From positions 27,123-91,122 of the forward strand of contig NZ_RJJX01000013.1 in NCBI RefSeq assembly GCF_003996985.1: 64,000 nt of DNA, written 5' to 3'. The stretch is from Ancylomarina longa. Its GTDB lineage: Bacteria; Bacteroidota; Bacteroidia; Bacteroidales; Marinifilaceae. The notes below the pieces were generated by a model. It made no database searches. It had not been told where the DNA came from and saw only the letters and a program-made list of their open reading frames with translations. The translations under genes and the position numbers were made by a program. Shown here piece by piece: positions 8,279-16,704 of this stretch (positions are counted from its first letter, which is position 1; the number at the start of each line of letters is the position of its first letter).

Positions 8279-10531
8279 TTAGCTATATTCCTCAATATTT
8301 TCGATACGTTTCACTGTATCAAGCCCTTTTATTTTTATTAATTTCATGATTAGATTGTTAAGGTCTTCAGTATTGTGAACATAGAGATGTATAAGACCTT
8401 CAAAAACGCCATCGTGACTTTCAAAGTGCAAGGATCTCATATTTACATCATGATCCTTAGAAATTATATTGGTGACATCATTTACAATTCCTATTTTATC
8501 AATTCCCGAAAGTTCGATTATCGCTAAAAAGGACATCAATCGATGGCTTGTCCAATCAGCAGCTAGTAATCTGTCTCCTTGGCTAGTCATAAGTTTTAGA
8601 GCATTCGGGCATTTCCTTTTATGTATTGTAATATTGTTTTCTGTATCCAAATAACCCAGAACCTCGTCACCGGGTATTGGATTGCAACAGGTAGCTATTT
8701 TATAACTTTCATTAGCAGCCATTTCACTTAAAAGGAGTGTTTTTTTCTTATCTACATTTGGCTTGCTTTCAGTTACATCTTTTTCTGCTTCAACGGTTTC
8801 TTCTTTTTCTTTAGGTTCTCCGAAAAATTGCAGTTTCCAGTATTTTATAAATTTACTTTTTGATTTTTTCTTTACAACAGCTTCAATTTCATGAACATCT
8901 ATTTTTCCTAAGCCTATTTTATAGAAAAGTTCTTCTTTGTTGGATAACTTATAGTACTCCAACATTTTTCTGTAAGCTTTAGCATTGACCATTAAACCAG
9001 CATTATTTAATTGATCTTCTACCATTTTGGTTCCCTTTATAGTAAACTCTTTTCGTTCCTTCTTAAATGCGGATTTAATTTTCGATTTTGCTCGGGCAGT
9101 AACTGCAAATTCAAGCCATTCATGCTTAGGTTTTTGTTTTTCCGAAGTTAATATTTCTATCTGATCTCCACTTTTTAAGACATGACTCAATGGTACTAAT
9201 TTATGATTTACTTTAGCACCAATACATTGGTTGCCTATATCTGTATGTATTTCGTATGCAAAATCAAGTGTTGTTGCATTCTTGGGTAAGGTTCTAATAT
9301 GCCCTTTGGGGGTAAACACTTGAATTTCTTGTGAGAACAAGTTTAATTTGAACTCATCTAAAAATGCCAAAGCATCCGCTTCCGGATTATCAAGTATCTC
9401 TCTCACATCTTTGAGCCATTTGTCTAATTCTGATTCGCCGGATGCGTTGGTATTGTATTTGGATTGAACAGCAAAACCTTTCTCCGCAATATCGTCCATT
9501 CTTTCGGTGCGAATCTGAAATTCTACCCAATTGCCATAAGGTCCCATTGCGGTAACATGCAATGCCTCATAACCATTAGCTTTAGGAGTACTTACCCAGT
9601 CTCTTATTCGCTCTGGTTTAGGTTTGTAAATATCGGTTATCAGAGAATAAATATTCCAACATTGATTTTTTTCAGGAATATCTGGAATTGGCTTAAAAAC
9701 AACACGAACTGAAATTAAATCATAGATTTCTTCTATGCTAAGGTCCTGAGTTTGAATTTTATTCCAAATAGAAAAGATAGATCGAGGCCTGTTTTTGATG
9801 GAACAGGTTACATTATTTTCTTTAAGTTTTAGCTCAATTGGAGCGATAATATTTTGCAAAAGCTCTTCCTGATTGGTTTCGTGAAGCTTTATTTTTTCGG
9901 ATATGGATTGATAATCTTCCGGGTGCTCGTATTTTAAGCTTAAATTTTCAAGCTCTGTTTTAATGGTATACAGCCCCATTCGATGAGCCAGAGGAGCAAA
10001 TAGAAATAGCGTTTCACCGGCTATTTTCATTTGTTTACGCAGTGGCATGGAATTTAGCGTTCTCATGTTATGCAGGCGATCGGCAATTTTAATCAATATT
10101 ACCCTTAGATCATCAGAAAGTGTAAGAAGCATTTTTCTGAAATTTTCCGCTTGCATGGAGGTTTGTTGATCAAAAACTTCGGATATTTTTGTTAGTCCAT
10201 CAACAATTTGAGCAACTTTTGCTCCAAATAAATTTTGAATATCATCTAGTGTGTAATCCGTATCCTCTACTACATCATGTAATAGTGCCGAAACAATTGA
10301 TTTTGTTCCCAGTCCCATTTCCTTGGCTGCAATATGAGCTACTTCTATGGGATGAATGATATATGGTTCTCCGGATTTTCTGCGTACTCCTTTATGTGCT
10401 TCCCATGCAAAATGGAATGCTTTATCTATCATCTTAAGACTTTCCGGACCTTTACTCCTTTTAAAGTCTTTTAATAATAGCTTATAGGCTTCATTAACCA
10501 GTTGTTTATCTTTTTCCGTTTCTACACTCAT
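8279..10531 (-). CDS. bifunctional (p)ppGpp synthetase/hydrolase RelA/SpoT
   Basis: A 750-residue long RSH enzyme that makes and degrades the stringent-response alarmone. Domains in order: HD hydrolase (His60, His85-Asp86 in ALLHDVVEDT, then KIADRLHNMRT), synthetase (RPRSIFSIWNK, ISVRVVF, WVSTPKANGYEALH, EFQIRTERM), TGS (QVFTPKGHIRTLPKNATTLDFAY), a helical/zinc-finger-like region with ATCCNPIPGDEV, and a C-terminal ACT domain. Both catalytic halves keep their key residues, so both activities are expected. A C-terminal variable region (KEKEETVEAEKDVTESK) looks disordered. It is a single gene, 175 bp below the M16 operon. Confidence 0.95.
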   Translation of the reverse strand: MSVETEKDKQLVNEAYKLLLKDFKRSKGPESLKMIDKAFHFAWEAHKGVRRKSGEPYIIHPIEVAHIAAKEMGLGTKSIVSALLHDVVEDTDYTLDDIQNLFGAKVAQIVDGLTKISEVFDQQTSMQAENFRKMLLTLSDDLRVILIKIADRLHNMRTLNSMPLRKQMKIAGETLFLFAPLAHRMGLYTIKTELENLSLKYEHPEDYQSISEKIKLHETNQEELLQNIIAPIELKLKENNVTCSIKNRPRSIFSIWNKIQTQDLSIEEIYDLISVRVVFKPIPDIPEKNQCWNIYSLITDIYKPKPERIRDWVSTPKANGYEALHVTAMGPYGNWVEFQIRTERMDDIAEKGFAVQSKYNTNASGESELDKWLKDVREILDNPEADALAFLDEFKLNLFSQEIQVFTPKGHIRTLPKNATTLDFAYEIHTDIGNQCIGAKVNHKLVPLSHVLKSGDQIEILTSEKQKPKHEWLEFAVTARAKSKIKSAFKKERKEFTIKGTKMVEDQLNNAGLMVNAKAYRKMLEYYKLSNKEELFYKIGLGKIDVHEIEAVVKKKSKSKFIKYWKLQFFGEPKEKEETVEAEKDVTESKPNVDKKKTLLLSEMAANESYKIATCCNPIPGDEVLGYLDTENNITIHKRKCPNALKLMTSQGDRLLAADWTSHRLMSFLAIIELSGIDKIGIVNDVTNIISKDHDVNMRSLHFESHDGVFEGLIHLYVHNTEDLNNLIMKLIKIKGLDTVKRIENIEEYS

Positions 10532-10706
10532 TTTAATCTACTCTGTGGTTTGATGTTCCTCCTAAATGTAGCGAAAACTAACAATTTTTAGTACGAATGA
10601 GCATTCTTATTTTTCCTTTTTTCAAAGATTAACCTTCATCTTTAAGGCTTAAATTAAAGATGAGTTGTTATACAGACTTTAACTTTTATATCAGAAATAA
10701 ATTTAG

Positions 10707-12014
10707 TTAAGAGTCATAGTTGGTGCTATCTTCTGAACCACAGACAATAAGATATAGGTCTTTTTCCTGAAGATATGTGTTCGCAAGTTTAGTTATTTGG
10801 TCTGGACTGATTTTTTTTAATTCAGAAATAAATTTTTGATAATAGGAATTGTCAAAGCCGAATGCAAGATTGCCTTTTAGACTTTCCGAAAGAGCAAAGG
10901 GACTATCTAGATTCCTCAGCATCTCTCCTGAAATATAGTTTTTCACTAGATCCAGTTCTTCCTCAGGGATCCTTTCTTCTCGCAATGTTTTTATTTCCTT
11001 AAAAATCTCTCTAATCGCATTTCTGCAAACATCTTTCCCAACTTCGGTTACGATAGCAAAGTGCCCAGCATTCAAGTGGGATATCATAAATGAATTAATA
11101 CCATAGGTATATCCTTTGTCTTCTCGTATATTTTGCATTAATCGAGATCCAAAATATCCGCCTAAAACAAGATTCAACAACTGCATAGCAGTATAATCTT
11201 TATGGGTTTTATTAAAAATTGGACGACCAATTCGAATGCTGGATTGTACTGCATCTTTCTTTTCAACAAATGCTCTTCTCTTATTTGTAGCCCGAAGATT
11301 ATATTCTTTCTTAGGGAGATTTGTTTGCAATGGCCATTTATTAGAACCAAATAGAGCTTCTAATAAATCTAATATCTCTTGATTGATTTTTCCAGCGATG
11401 ATAATTTTACAGTTATTGGGGGTATAATGTTTTTGGTAAAATTCCTTTACGGATTTATAGTCGAGACTGTCAAACACCCCAATATCGTAGGTATTTGCAT
11501 AGGGATGATTTGAGCCGTAAACCAATTCATTAAACTTATCCTTAGCCAATACGTTTGTCTTTTGGTGATTAATTTGATATTTCTGCTTCTTGTTTAATAA
11601 TATGGTTTGAAATTCTTTTTGAGGAAATGTTGAGTTCTTGATTATGTCTTCCGTAATCTTCAAGGTATCCTTAATATGTTTGGTTAAGGTGTAAAGACTT
11701 ATACTCGCATCATGTTTTCCTGTTGAAAATCCAATATATGCACCATAAAAATCAATTTTCTCCGCAAGTTCTGAAGCTGTATAATTAGTAGTGCCTTCAT
11801 TAAGCATACTATTAGCCATACTTGCTACTAATGGAGAATTCTGATGCCAAATGCCCGCCTCAAAAATAAATTCTATTTTTAATACATCCTGGCTTCCTCC
11901 ATTAATAATGTGTATTGGGATATTATTGCTTAATAGTTGTTTCTCAGAAGGTAAAATATCAATAGAATCAATAGTTTTAAAAGCTGGAGCTATATTTCTT
12001 TGTGTAGGATTCAT
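10707..12014 (-). CDS. M16-family peptidase, catalytically inactive partner subunit
   Basis: About 435 residues, starting at the ATG at 12014 (MNPTQRNIAP), two bases after the stop of the upstream M16 gene. A longer in-frame start at 12050 would overlap that gene by 34 bp and looks less likely. The fold is that of pitrilysin/processing-peptidase subunits, but the HxxEH site is absent: its place reads MANSMLNEGTTN. The C-terminal half keeps SRLMQNIREDKGYTYG, the Arg/Tyr pair known to bind substrate in inactive M16B partners. It probably dimerises with the gene product at 12017-13255. No signal peptide is evident. Confidence 0.88.
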   Translation of the reverse strand: MNPTQRNIAPAFKTIDSIDILPSEKQLLSNNIPIHIINGGSQDVLKIEFIFEAGIWHQNSPLVASMANSMLNEGTTNYTASELAEKIDFYGAYIGFSTGKHDASISLYTLTKHIKDTLKITEDIIKNSTFPQKEFQTILLNKKQKYQINHQKTNVLAKDKFNELVYGSNHPYANTYDIGVFDSLDYKSVKEFYQKHYTPNNCKIIIAGKINQEILDLLEALFGSNKWPLQTNLPKKEYNLRATNKRRAFVEKKDAVQSSIRIGRPIFNKTHKDYTAMQLLNLVLGGYFGSRLMQNIREDKGYTYGINSFMISHLNAGHFAIVTEVGKDVCRNAIREIFKEIKTLREERIPEEELDLVKNYISGEMLRNLDSPFALSESLKGNLAFGFDNSYYQKFISELKKISPDQITKLANTYLQEKDLYLIVCGSEDSTNYDS

Positions 12015-12016
12015 GC

Positions 12017-13255
12017 TTATTTTTTTGAATGGTAATAAAGGGTTGAGCAATTCTCTTTTCTAAAAAGTTTCGCTGATGCATTTAGAATATCCTCAATATT
12101 AACTTTTCTGTATAGCAACACTTCGGTATTGATTATATTTGCATCTCCTAATATTTCATAGGTAGCGAGATTCATTGCTTTGTTCAGATAACTTATTTCT
12201 GAAAAAACCAATGAGGATTCAATTTTGTTCTTCACTTTCTGAAGTTCATATTCTGAAACTTTACTTTCCTTCATTTTATTTAGCTCTGTCCATATTGCCT
12301 GCTCCGCTTCTTCCATGCTGACACCATCCGAAAGTTTTCCGGTTATCAGAAATAATCCCGGATCAAAATCACCAGTTAAGTAGGCATCTATCGAAGAGAA
12401 TAGATTTTGATCTTTTACCAGAGATTGAAATATTCTCGAGGATTGACCATTGGATAATATATCAGAAATAAGATCAATGATATAAAAATCTTCATCCAAT
12501 CTTTTTCCCATGTGGAAAGCCATGTAAATAGCATCAAATGGAACATCACGCTCCAAATGCATGCTTCTAAATTCGGTTTGCTCCGATTCCTGTGGAATAG
12601 CTTTTTCAGCAATTTCCCTTTTTTCTATAGGCGCAAACCATTTTTGAGCAAGAGCCTTTACTTCTTCAATTTCTATATTTCCGGAAACTACAACTACAGC
12701 ATTGTTTGGAGCATAATGGTGAAAGAAAAAAGATTTTACATCTTCCAGACTAGCATTCTCGATATGATCTATAGACTTTCCTATTGTAGGCCATTGGTAG
12801 GGATGTTGTTTATAAGCAAGAGGTCTCAGATATAACCAGACATCACCGTAAGGCTGATTAAAATAGCGTTGCTTGAATTCTTCAATTACAACATTCTTTT
12901 GCACTTCTAAGCTTTTCTCACTAAAAGCAAGACTGAGCATGCGATCAGATTCCAACCAAAAAGCTGTTTCTAAATTATCTTTAGGAACAGTTAGGTAGTA
13001 GTTGGTGATGTCATTATTTGTCCATGCATTATTATCGCCACCAACACGCTGCAATGGTGCGTCGTAATTGGGAATATTTACCGATCCTCCAAACATAAGG
13101 TGTTCGAATAGATGCGCAAACCCAGTTTTCTCCGGATTCTCATCTTTTGCACCAATATTATAAAGTATATTCACTGCAGCCATTGGAGTCGTTTCGTCCC
13201 GATGAACAATGAATCGCAGACCATTTTCCAGTGTGAATTTATCGAATTTTATCAT
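12017..13255 (-). CDS. M16-family zinc peptidase, catalytic subunit
   Basis: A 412-residue M16B metallopeptidase. The inverted zinc motif HLFEH lies at residues 48-52 (GFAHLFEHLMFGGS), and the distal Glu is in the VQKNVVIEEFKQR block. No secretion signal is seen, so a cytosolic heterodimer that clears peptides is likely. It is translationally coupled to the inactive subunit downstream (2-bp gap) and lies 35 bp below the nitronate monooxygenase-like gene. Tandem active/inactive M16 pairs are common in Bacteroidota. Confidence 0.93.
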   Translation of the reverse strand: MIKFDKFTLENGLRFIVHRDETTPMAAVNILYNIGAKDENPEKTGFAHLFEHLMFGGSVNIPNYDAPLQRVGGDNNAWTNNDITNYYLTVPKDNLETAFWLESDRMLSLAFSEKSLEVQKNVVIEEFKQRYFNQPYGDVWLYLRPLAYKQHPYQWPTIGKSIDHIENASLEDVKSFFFHHYAPNNAVVVVSGNIEIEEVKALAQKWFAPIEKREIAEKAIPQESEQTEFRSMHLERDVPFDAIYMAFHMGKRLDEDFYIIDLISDILSNGQSSRIFQSLVKDQNLFSSIDAYLTGDFDPGLFLITGKLSDGVSMEEAEQAIWTELNKMKESKVSEYELQKVKNKIESSLVFSEISYLNKAMNLATYEILGDANIINTEVLLYRKVNIEDILNASAKLFRKENCSTLYYHSKK

Positions 13256-13290
13256 ATCTGTTTTATTTGTAAGAAGGAAATGAAAGTAGG

Positions 13291-14244
13291 TTACAAATCG
13301 AGGTAACTATTCTTTATTTCGGTAAGCATTGTTTGATATTCCTCTTTAATTTCAGAAATGATATCTGAAACAGATTGTATCTTTGATATCAAAGCAGAGA
13401 CCTGACCAATTTCCAATTCTCCATCCTCCAGGTTCCCCTCAAATATTCCTAATTTAGCTCTTCCTTTTCCTAAAATTTGACGCATTTCATCCGGATTTGC
13501 ACCTCTGCATTCGGCGGCATGAATCTGCTCGAAAAAATTATTTTTTACCAGACGAGTAGGAGCTAGTTTTTTTAGTGCTAGTTTGGTGTCGCCTTCCTGT
13601 AATTTGATAACCGAATTTTTAAAATTAATATGTGCTGATGATTCTTCAGAGATTGCAAATCGACTTCCCATTTGTACTCCATCGGCACCTAAAACCATTG
13701 CTGCCAACATACTTTTTCCAGAGCTGATTCCACCGGCTGCAATTAATGGTAGACTTGTTGCCTTACGCACGGATGGTATCAGAGCCATGCTTGTTGTTTC
13801 CTCTCTTCCATTGTGACCACCTGCCTCGAAACCCTCTGCAACAATGGCGTCAACGCCAACTTCTTCACATTTCTTTGCGAAAAAAGCACTGGAAACCACA
13901 TGCACTACTTTTATGCCATGTTCTTTTAAAAAGGGAGTCCATTTTTTAGGGCTTCCTGCGGAAGTGAATACTATCTTAACCTCTTCATCGATAATGATAT
14001 TCATGATTTTATCCATCTCGGGATAAAGAAGCGGCACATTCACACCAAAGGGTTTTGTTGTTGCAGCTTTTGTTTTTTGGATATGCTCCCGGAATATTTC
14101 CGGATGCATCGATCCGGCACCTACCAATCCCAAACCACCGGCATTACTTACTGCACTGGCAAGTTTCCATCCCGAACACCAGACCATTCCTCCCTGAATC
14201 AAGGGGAATTCTATATTAAAAAGTGAGGAGATTCTATTCGCCAT
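13291..14244 (-). CDS. nitronate monooxygenase / FabK-like FMN enzyme
   Basis: A 317-residue TIM-barrel flavoprotein. It opens with IEFPLIQGGMVWCSGWKLASAVSNAGGLGLVG and has KPFGVNVPL, VAEGFEAGGHNG with the catalytic-type His, LPLIAAGGI and GADGVQMGSRF for FMN phosphate binding. These are shared by nitronate monooxygenases and FabK enoyl-ACP reductases. The AGGHNG motif suits the 2-nitropropane dioxygenase-like group, but substrate remains open. It heads a probable operon with the two M16 genes. A terminator-like hairpin sits in its leader. Confidence 0.83.
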   Translation of the reverse strand: MANRISSLFNIEFPLIQGGMVWCSGWKLASAVSNAGGLGLVGAGSMHPEIFREHIQKTKAATTKPFGVNVPLLYPEMDKIMNIIIDEEVKIVFTSAGSPKKWTPFLKEHGIKVVHVVSSAFFAKKCEEVGVDAIVAEGFEAGGHNGREETTSMALIPSVRKATSLPLIAAGGISSGKSMLAAMVLGADGVQMGSRFAISEESSAHINFKNSVIKLQEGDTKLALKKLAPTRLVKNNFFEQIHAAECRGANPDEMRQILGKGRAKLGIFEGNLEDGELEIGQVSALISKIQSVSDIISEIKEEYQTMLTEIKNSYLDL

Positions 14245-14263
14245 ATCTTTATTTTTTTATTCC

Positions 14264-14306
14264 AATAAAAAAGACACAAGAACAAATATTGTATGCTTGT
14301 GTCTTA
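14264..14306 (-). terminator. terminator-like hairpin in the leader of the nitronate monooxygenase gene
   Basis: A perfect 10-bp stem (AAGACACAAG / CTTGTGTCTT) with a 15-base loop. On the minus strand a TTTTTTATT run follows. It lies between the predicted -7 element (14329-14336) and the start codon at 14244, so it may attenuate transcription of the operon. Confidence 0.55.
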
Positions 14307-14328
14307 TTAGGTGTTTTTGTTTGCTGCA

Positions 14329-14336
14329 CAAATTTA
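14329..14336 (-). promoter_or_regulatory. possible -7 element for the nitronate monooxygenase/M16 operon
   Basis: On the minus strand this reads TAAATTTG, a perfect TAnnTTTG. No good TTTG lies 19 bases upstream, so support is partial. Confidence 0.35.
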
Positions 14337-14607
14337 GAAAAATTCTTGATAGGAACACTGAACCTGAAAAACCTTTTCGTAATAATATCTGATGATCAGT
14401 GGCTTCATTCTATATATAGCTTTGTTTTGATTGGGTTTTTAGAATGTCCTCAATAATAAATACATGGAAGAGGCTTGAAGTTAACGAATTTTCAATTCGC
14501 TATGGTTTGTTCCTAAAAGATATTGTTTATTTTTAGAGGTCTTTGAAAGGTACAATTTTGTCTGTATCAATTCTTGAAATTTTAAAAGCTTGACTGAATA
14601 AAATTAA

Positions 14608-16386
14608 ATGGAGAAGAAAAAATCCTTATTAGCACGTTTTTTAGTGTGGCGCCTTAAGCACATTAGCGATCGTCAATTTATATCCTTTTTAGCCGTAATT
14701 ATAGGAATCTGTTCCGGATTAGGGGCTGTTGTAATTAAAAAGGTAGTGCATGTAATTAGCCATGTGCTACAAGGTAATTTCCCGGTTGATCGTCAAAATT
14801 TATTTTACGTTATTTTTCCCACTATAGGTGTTTTTCTGGTTGTTATATTTGTTAAGTATATTAATAAACGTCCGGTCCGGCATGGAGTGCCAAGTGTTTT
14901 GTACAGTATTTCTAAAACAAATGGTGAAATTAATTCTCACAATATGTTTTCGTCAATAGTAACTTCGGCACTAACCGTAGGATTTGGAGGATCTGTTGGT
15001 TTGGAAGGTCCAACAGTATTAACTGGTGCTGCTTGGGGATCTAATATTGGTAGGCTCTTTCACTTAAATTACAAACAACTTACGTTATTAATTGGATGTG
15101 CTAGTGCGGGTGCTATGGCTGCTATCTTTAAAGCACCTATTGCAGCTATTGTTTTTGCTTTGGAAGTGATAATGCTGGATTTAACCATGTGGGCATTAAT
15201 ACCATTATTGTTATCAACAGCAAGTGGAATTATTACTTCCTATTTTTTTCTGGGAATGCATGTATTGTATCCATTTAAAATATTATCAGGATTCAATTTA
15301 GCAGACTTACCCTATTATATTGCCTTAGGTATATTCACCGGATTGATCTCCACCTATTTTACCAAAACCTATATGTTCATCCAACAAATGTTTGCAAAAA
15401 TAAATGGTGTATATCGCAAAATGCTTGTCGGAACCATTTCTTTAGGAGTTATTATATTCTTTTTGCCAGTATTATATGGGGAGGGATATGAAGCTATTAA
15501 TGGTTCATTAACTGGGGATTATTCTTATCTTTTTAATAATTCATTTTTCTATTCCTATAGTGATAATTTTTTGGTGCTCCTTATTCTATTAGCATTGATT
15601 GTTTTCTTTAAGGTTATTGCTACATCCTTAACATTTGGCGCCGGAGGTATTGGTGGAATTTTTGCTCCAACACTTTTTATGGGAGGAAATTCAGGTGTTC
15701 TTTTCGCCTTAATTGTTCGACATCTTGGCTTGCGAAATGTCGATGTTAATAATTTTGCTTTGATTGGAATGGCAGGAATGATAGCTGGAGTATTGCATGC
15801 ACCCTTAACCGGATTGTTCCTGATTGCGGATATATCCGGAGGATATCAATTGTTTGTGCCTTTAATGATTACTGCTACCATATCCTATGCTACGATATTA
15901 GCTTTTGAGCCTCATTCTGTTTATACCGTTCAATTGGCTCGGCGAAAAGAGTTGATGACTCATGATAAAGACAAAAATGTTTTGTCCTTAATGAGTGTCT
16001 CCAGATTAATAGAAAGAGATTTTAGTACGGTAAGTGCGGATGCTTCGCTTGGAGACTTGGTGCAAGTTATAGCGAAAGCGCATCGAAATATCTTTATTGT
16101 GATTGATGAAGAGAATAATTTTCAAGGGATCGTAAAATTGGATGATATTCGCGAAATCATGTTTCAATCGGAGAAGTATAATATTGTGCATGTACGTGAT
16201 TTAATGGTTATACCACAGGTAATAATTCAATACGATGAATCGATGGCGGATGTAGCAAAGAAATATCAGTATTCAGATAAATTTAATTTGGTAGTTCTTA
16301 AAGATGGTAAATATTGCGGCTGTGTTTCCCGGGCACAAATTTTTTCTACCTATCGCAGAATGCTGAAACATTTTTCAGAAGATTAA
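14608..16386 (+). CDS. ClC chloride channel/transporter with C-terminal CBS pair (first paralog)
   Basis: 592 residues. The ClC membrane core spans about residues 20-430. The gating-glutamate motif is GSVGLEGP (Glu133) and the second pore motif is GGIGGIFAPTLF. A cytosolic CBS pair follows (about 470-590: FSTVSADASLGDLVQVI, FQGIVKLDDIREIMF). The selectivity loop reads RHGVP instead of GSGIP. By alignment on the APLAG-type helix, the position of the E. coli proton glutamate (E203) is Val187, as in vertebrate ClC channels. Membrane anion flux with nucleotide- or ionic-strength-sensing CBS domains is inferred. Its paralog starts 318 bp downstream. Confidence 0.93.
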   Translation: MEKKKSLLARFLVWRLKHISDRQFISFLAVIIGICSGLGAVVIKKVVHVISHVLQGNFPVDRQNLFYVIFPTIGVFLVVIFVKYINKRPVRHGVPSVLYSISKTNGEINSHNMFSSIVTSALTVGFGGSVGLEGPTVLTGAAWGSNIGRLFHLNYKQLTLLIGCASAGAMAAIFKAPIAAIVFALEVIMLDLTMWALIPLLLSTASGIITSYFFLGMHVLYPFKILSGFNLADLPYYIALGIFTGLISTYFTKTYMFIQQMFAKINGVYRKMLVGTISLGVIIFFLPVLYGEGYEAINGSLTGDYSYLFNNSFFYSYSDNFLVLLILLALIVFFKVIATSLTFGAGGIGGIFAPTLFMGGNSGVLFALIVRHLGLRNVDVNNFALIGMAGMIAGVLHAPLTGLFLIADISGGYQLFVPLMITATISYATILAFEPHSVYTVQLARRKELMTHDKDKNVLSLMSVSRLIERDFSTVSADASLGDLVQVIAKAHRNIFIVIDEENNFQGIVKLDDIREIMFQSEKYNIVHVRDLMVIPQVIIQYDESMADVAKKYQYSDKFNLVVLKDGKYCGCVSRAQIFSTYRRMLKHFSED

Positions 16387-16704
16387 GTAGTAAAATATTG
16401 TCTGGCTTTTAAGCAAACGATTGCTTTCGACTTTCAGTATTTCAAACAGTTACGATCTGTAGGATGGTCTTTTTTAAAATTATTGGAAAAACAGTTTCTT
16501 CTTCCTAATTATCTATTACTTTTGCATTCAAATTTTACTAGTTATACCTCTCTTAGATTGTGAAATCTATGAAAATCAATAATCTGCCCCTTAAAATTCT
16601 TGATTTTTTATGGTTATGAGCTAAAAGGCCGACTGACTTCTGGAGCCATCCGACCTGTTATTTGATAAAGGATATTTTTGGGACATTAAGAATGATTCAT
16701 TAAA
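16387..16704. other. 318-bp gap between ClC paralogs
   Basis: There is no convincing ORF and no clear terminator for the first ClC gene. The only recognisable element is a -7 box at 16517-16524. From it the second ClC gene would have a leader of about 175 bases, which contains a GC-richer patch near 16627-16660. Confidence 0.5.
16517..16524 (+). promoter_or_regulatory. possible -7 element for the second ClC gene
   Basis: TACTTTTG is a perfect TAnnTTTG. The -33 region is weak (GTTT at 19 bases). Confidence 0.35.

Noticed and set aside
10637-10662. CATCTTTA / TAAAGATG hairpin between the M16 genes and relA/spoT as terminator
   Set aside because: No T-run on the minus strand; stem is weak.
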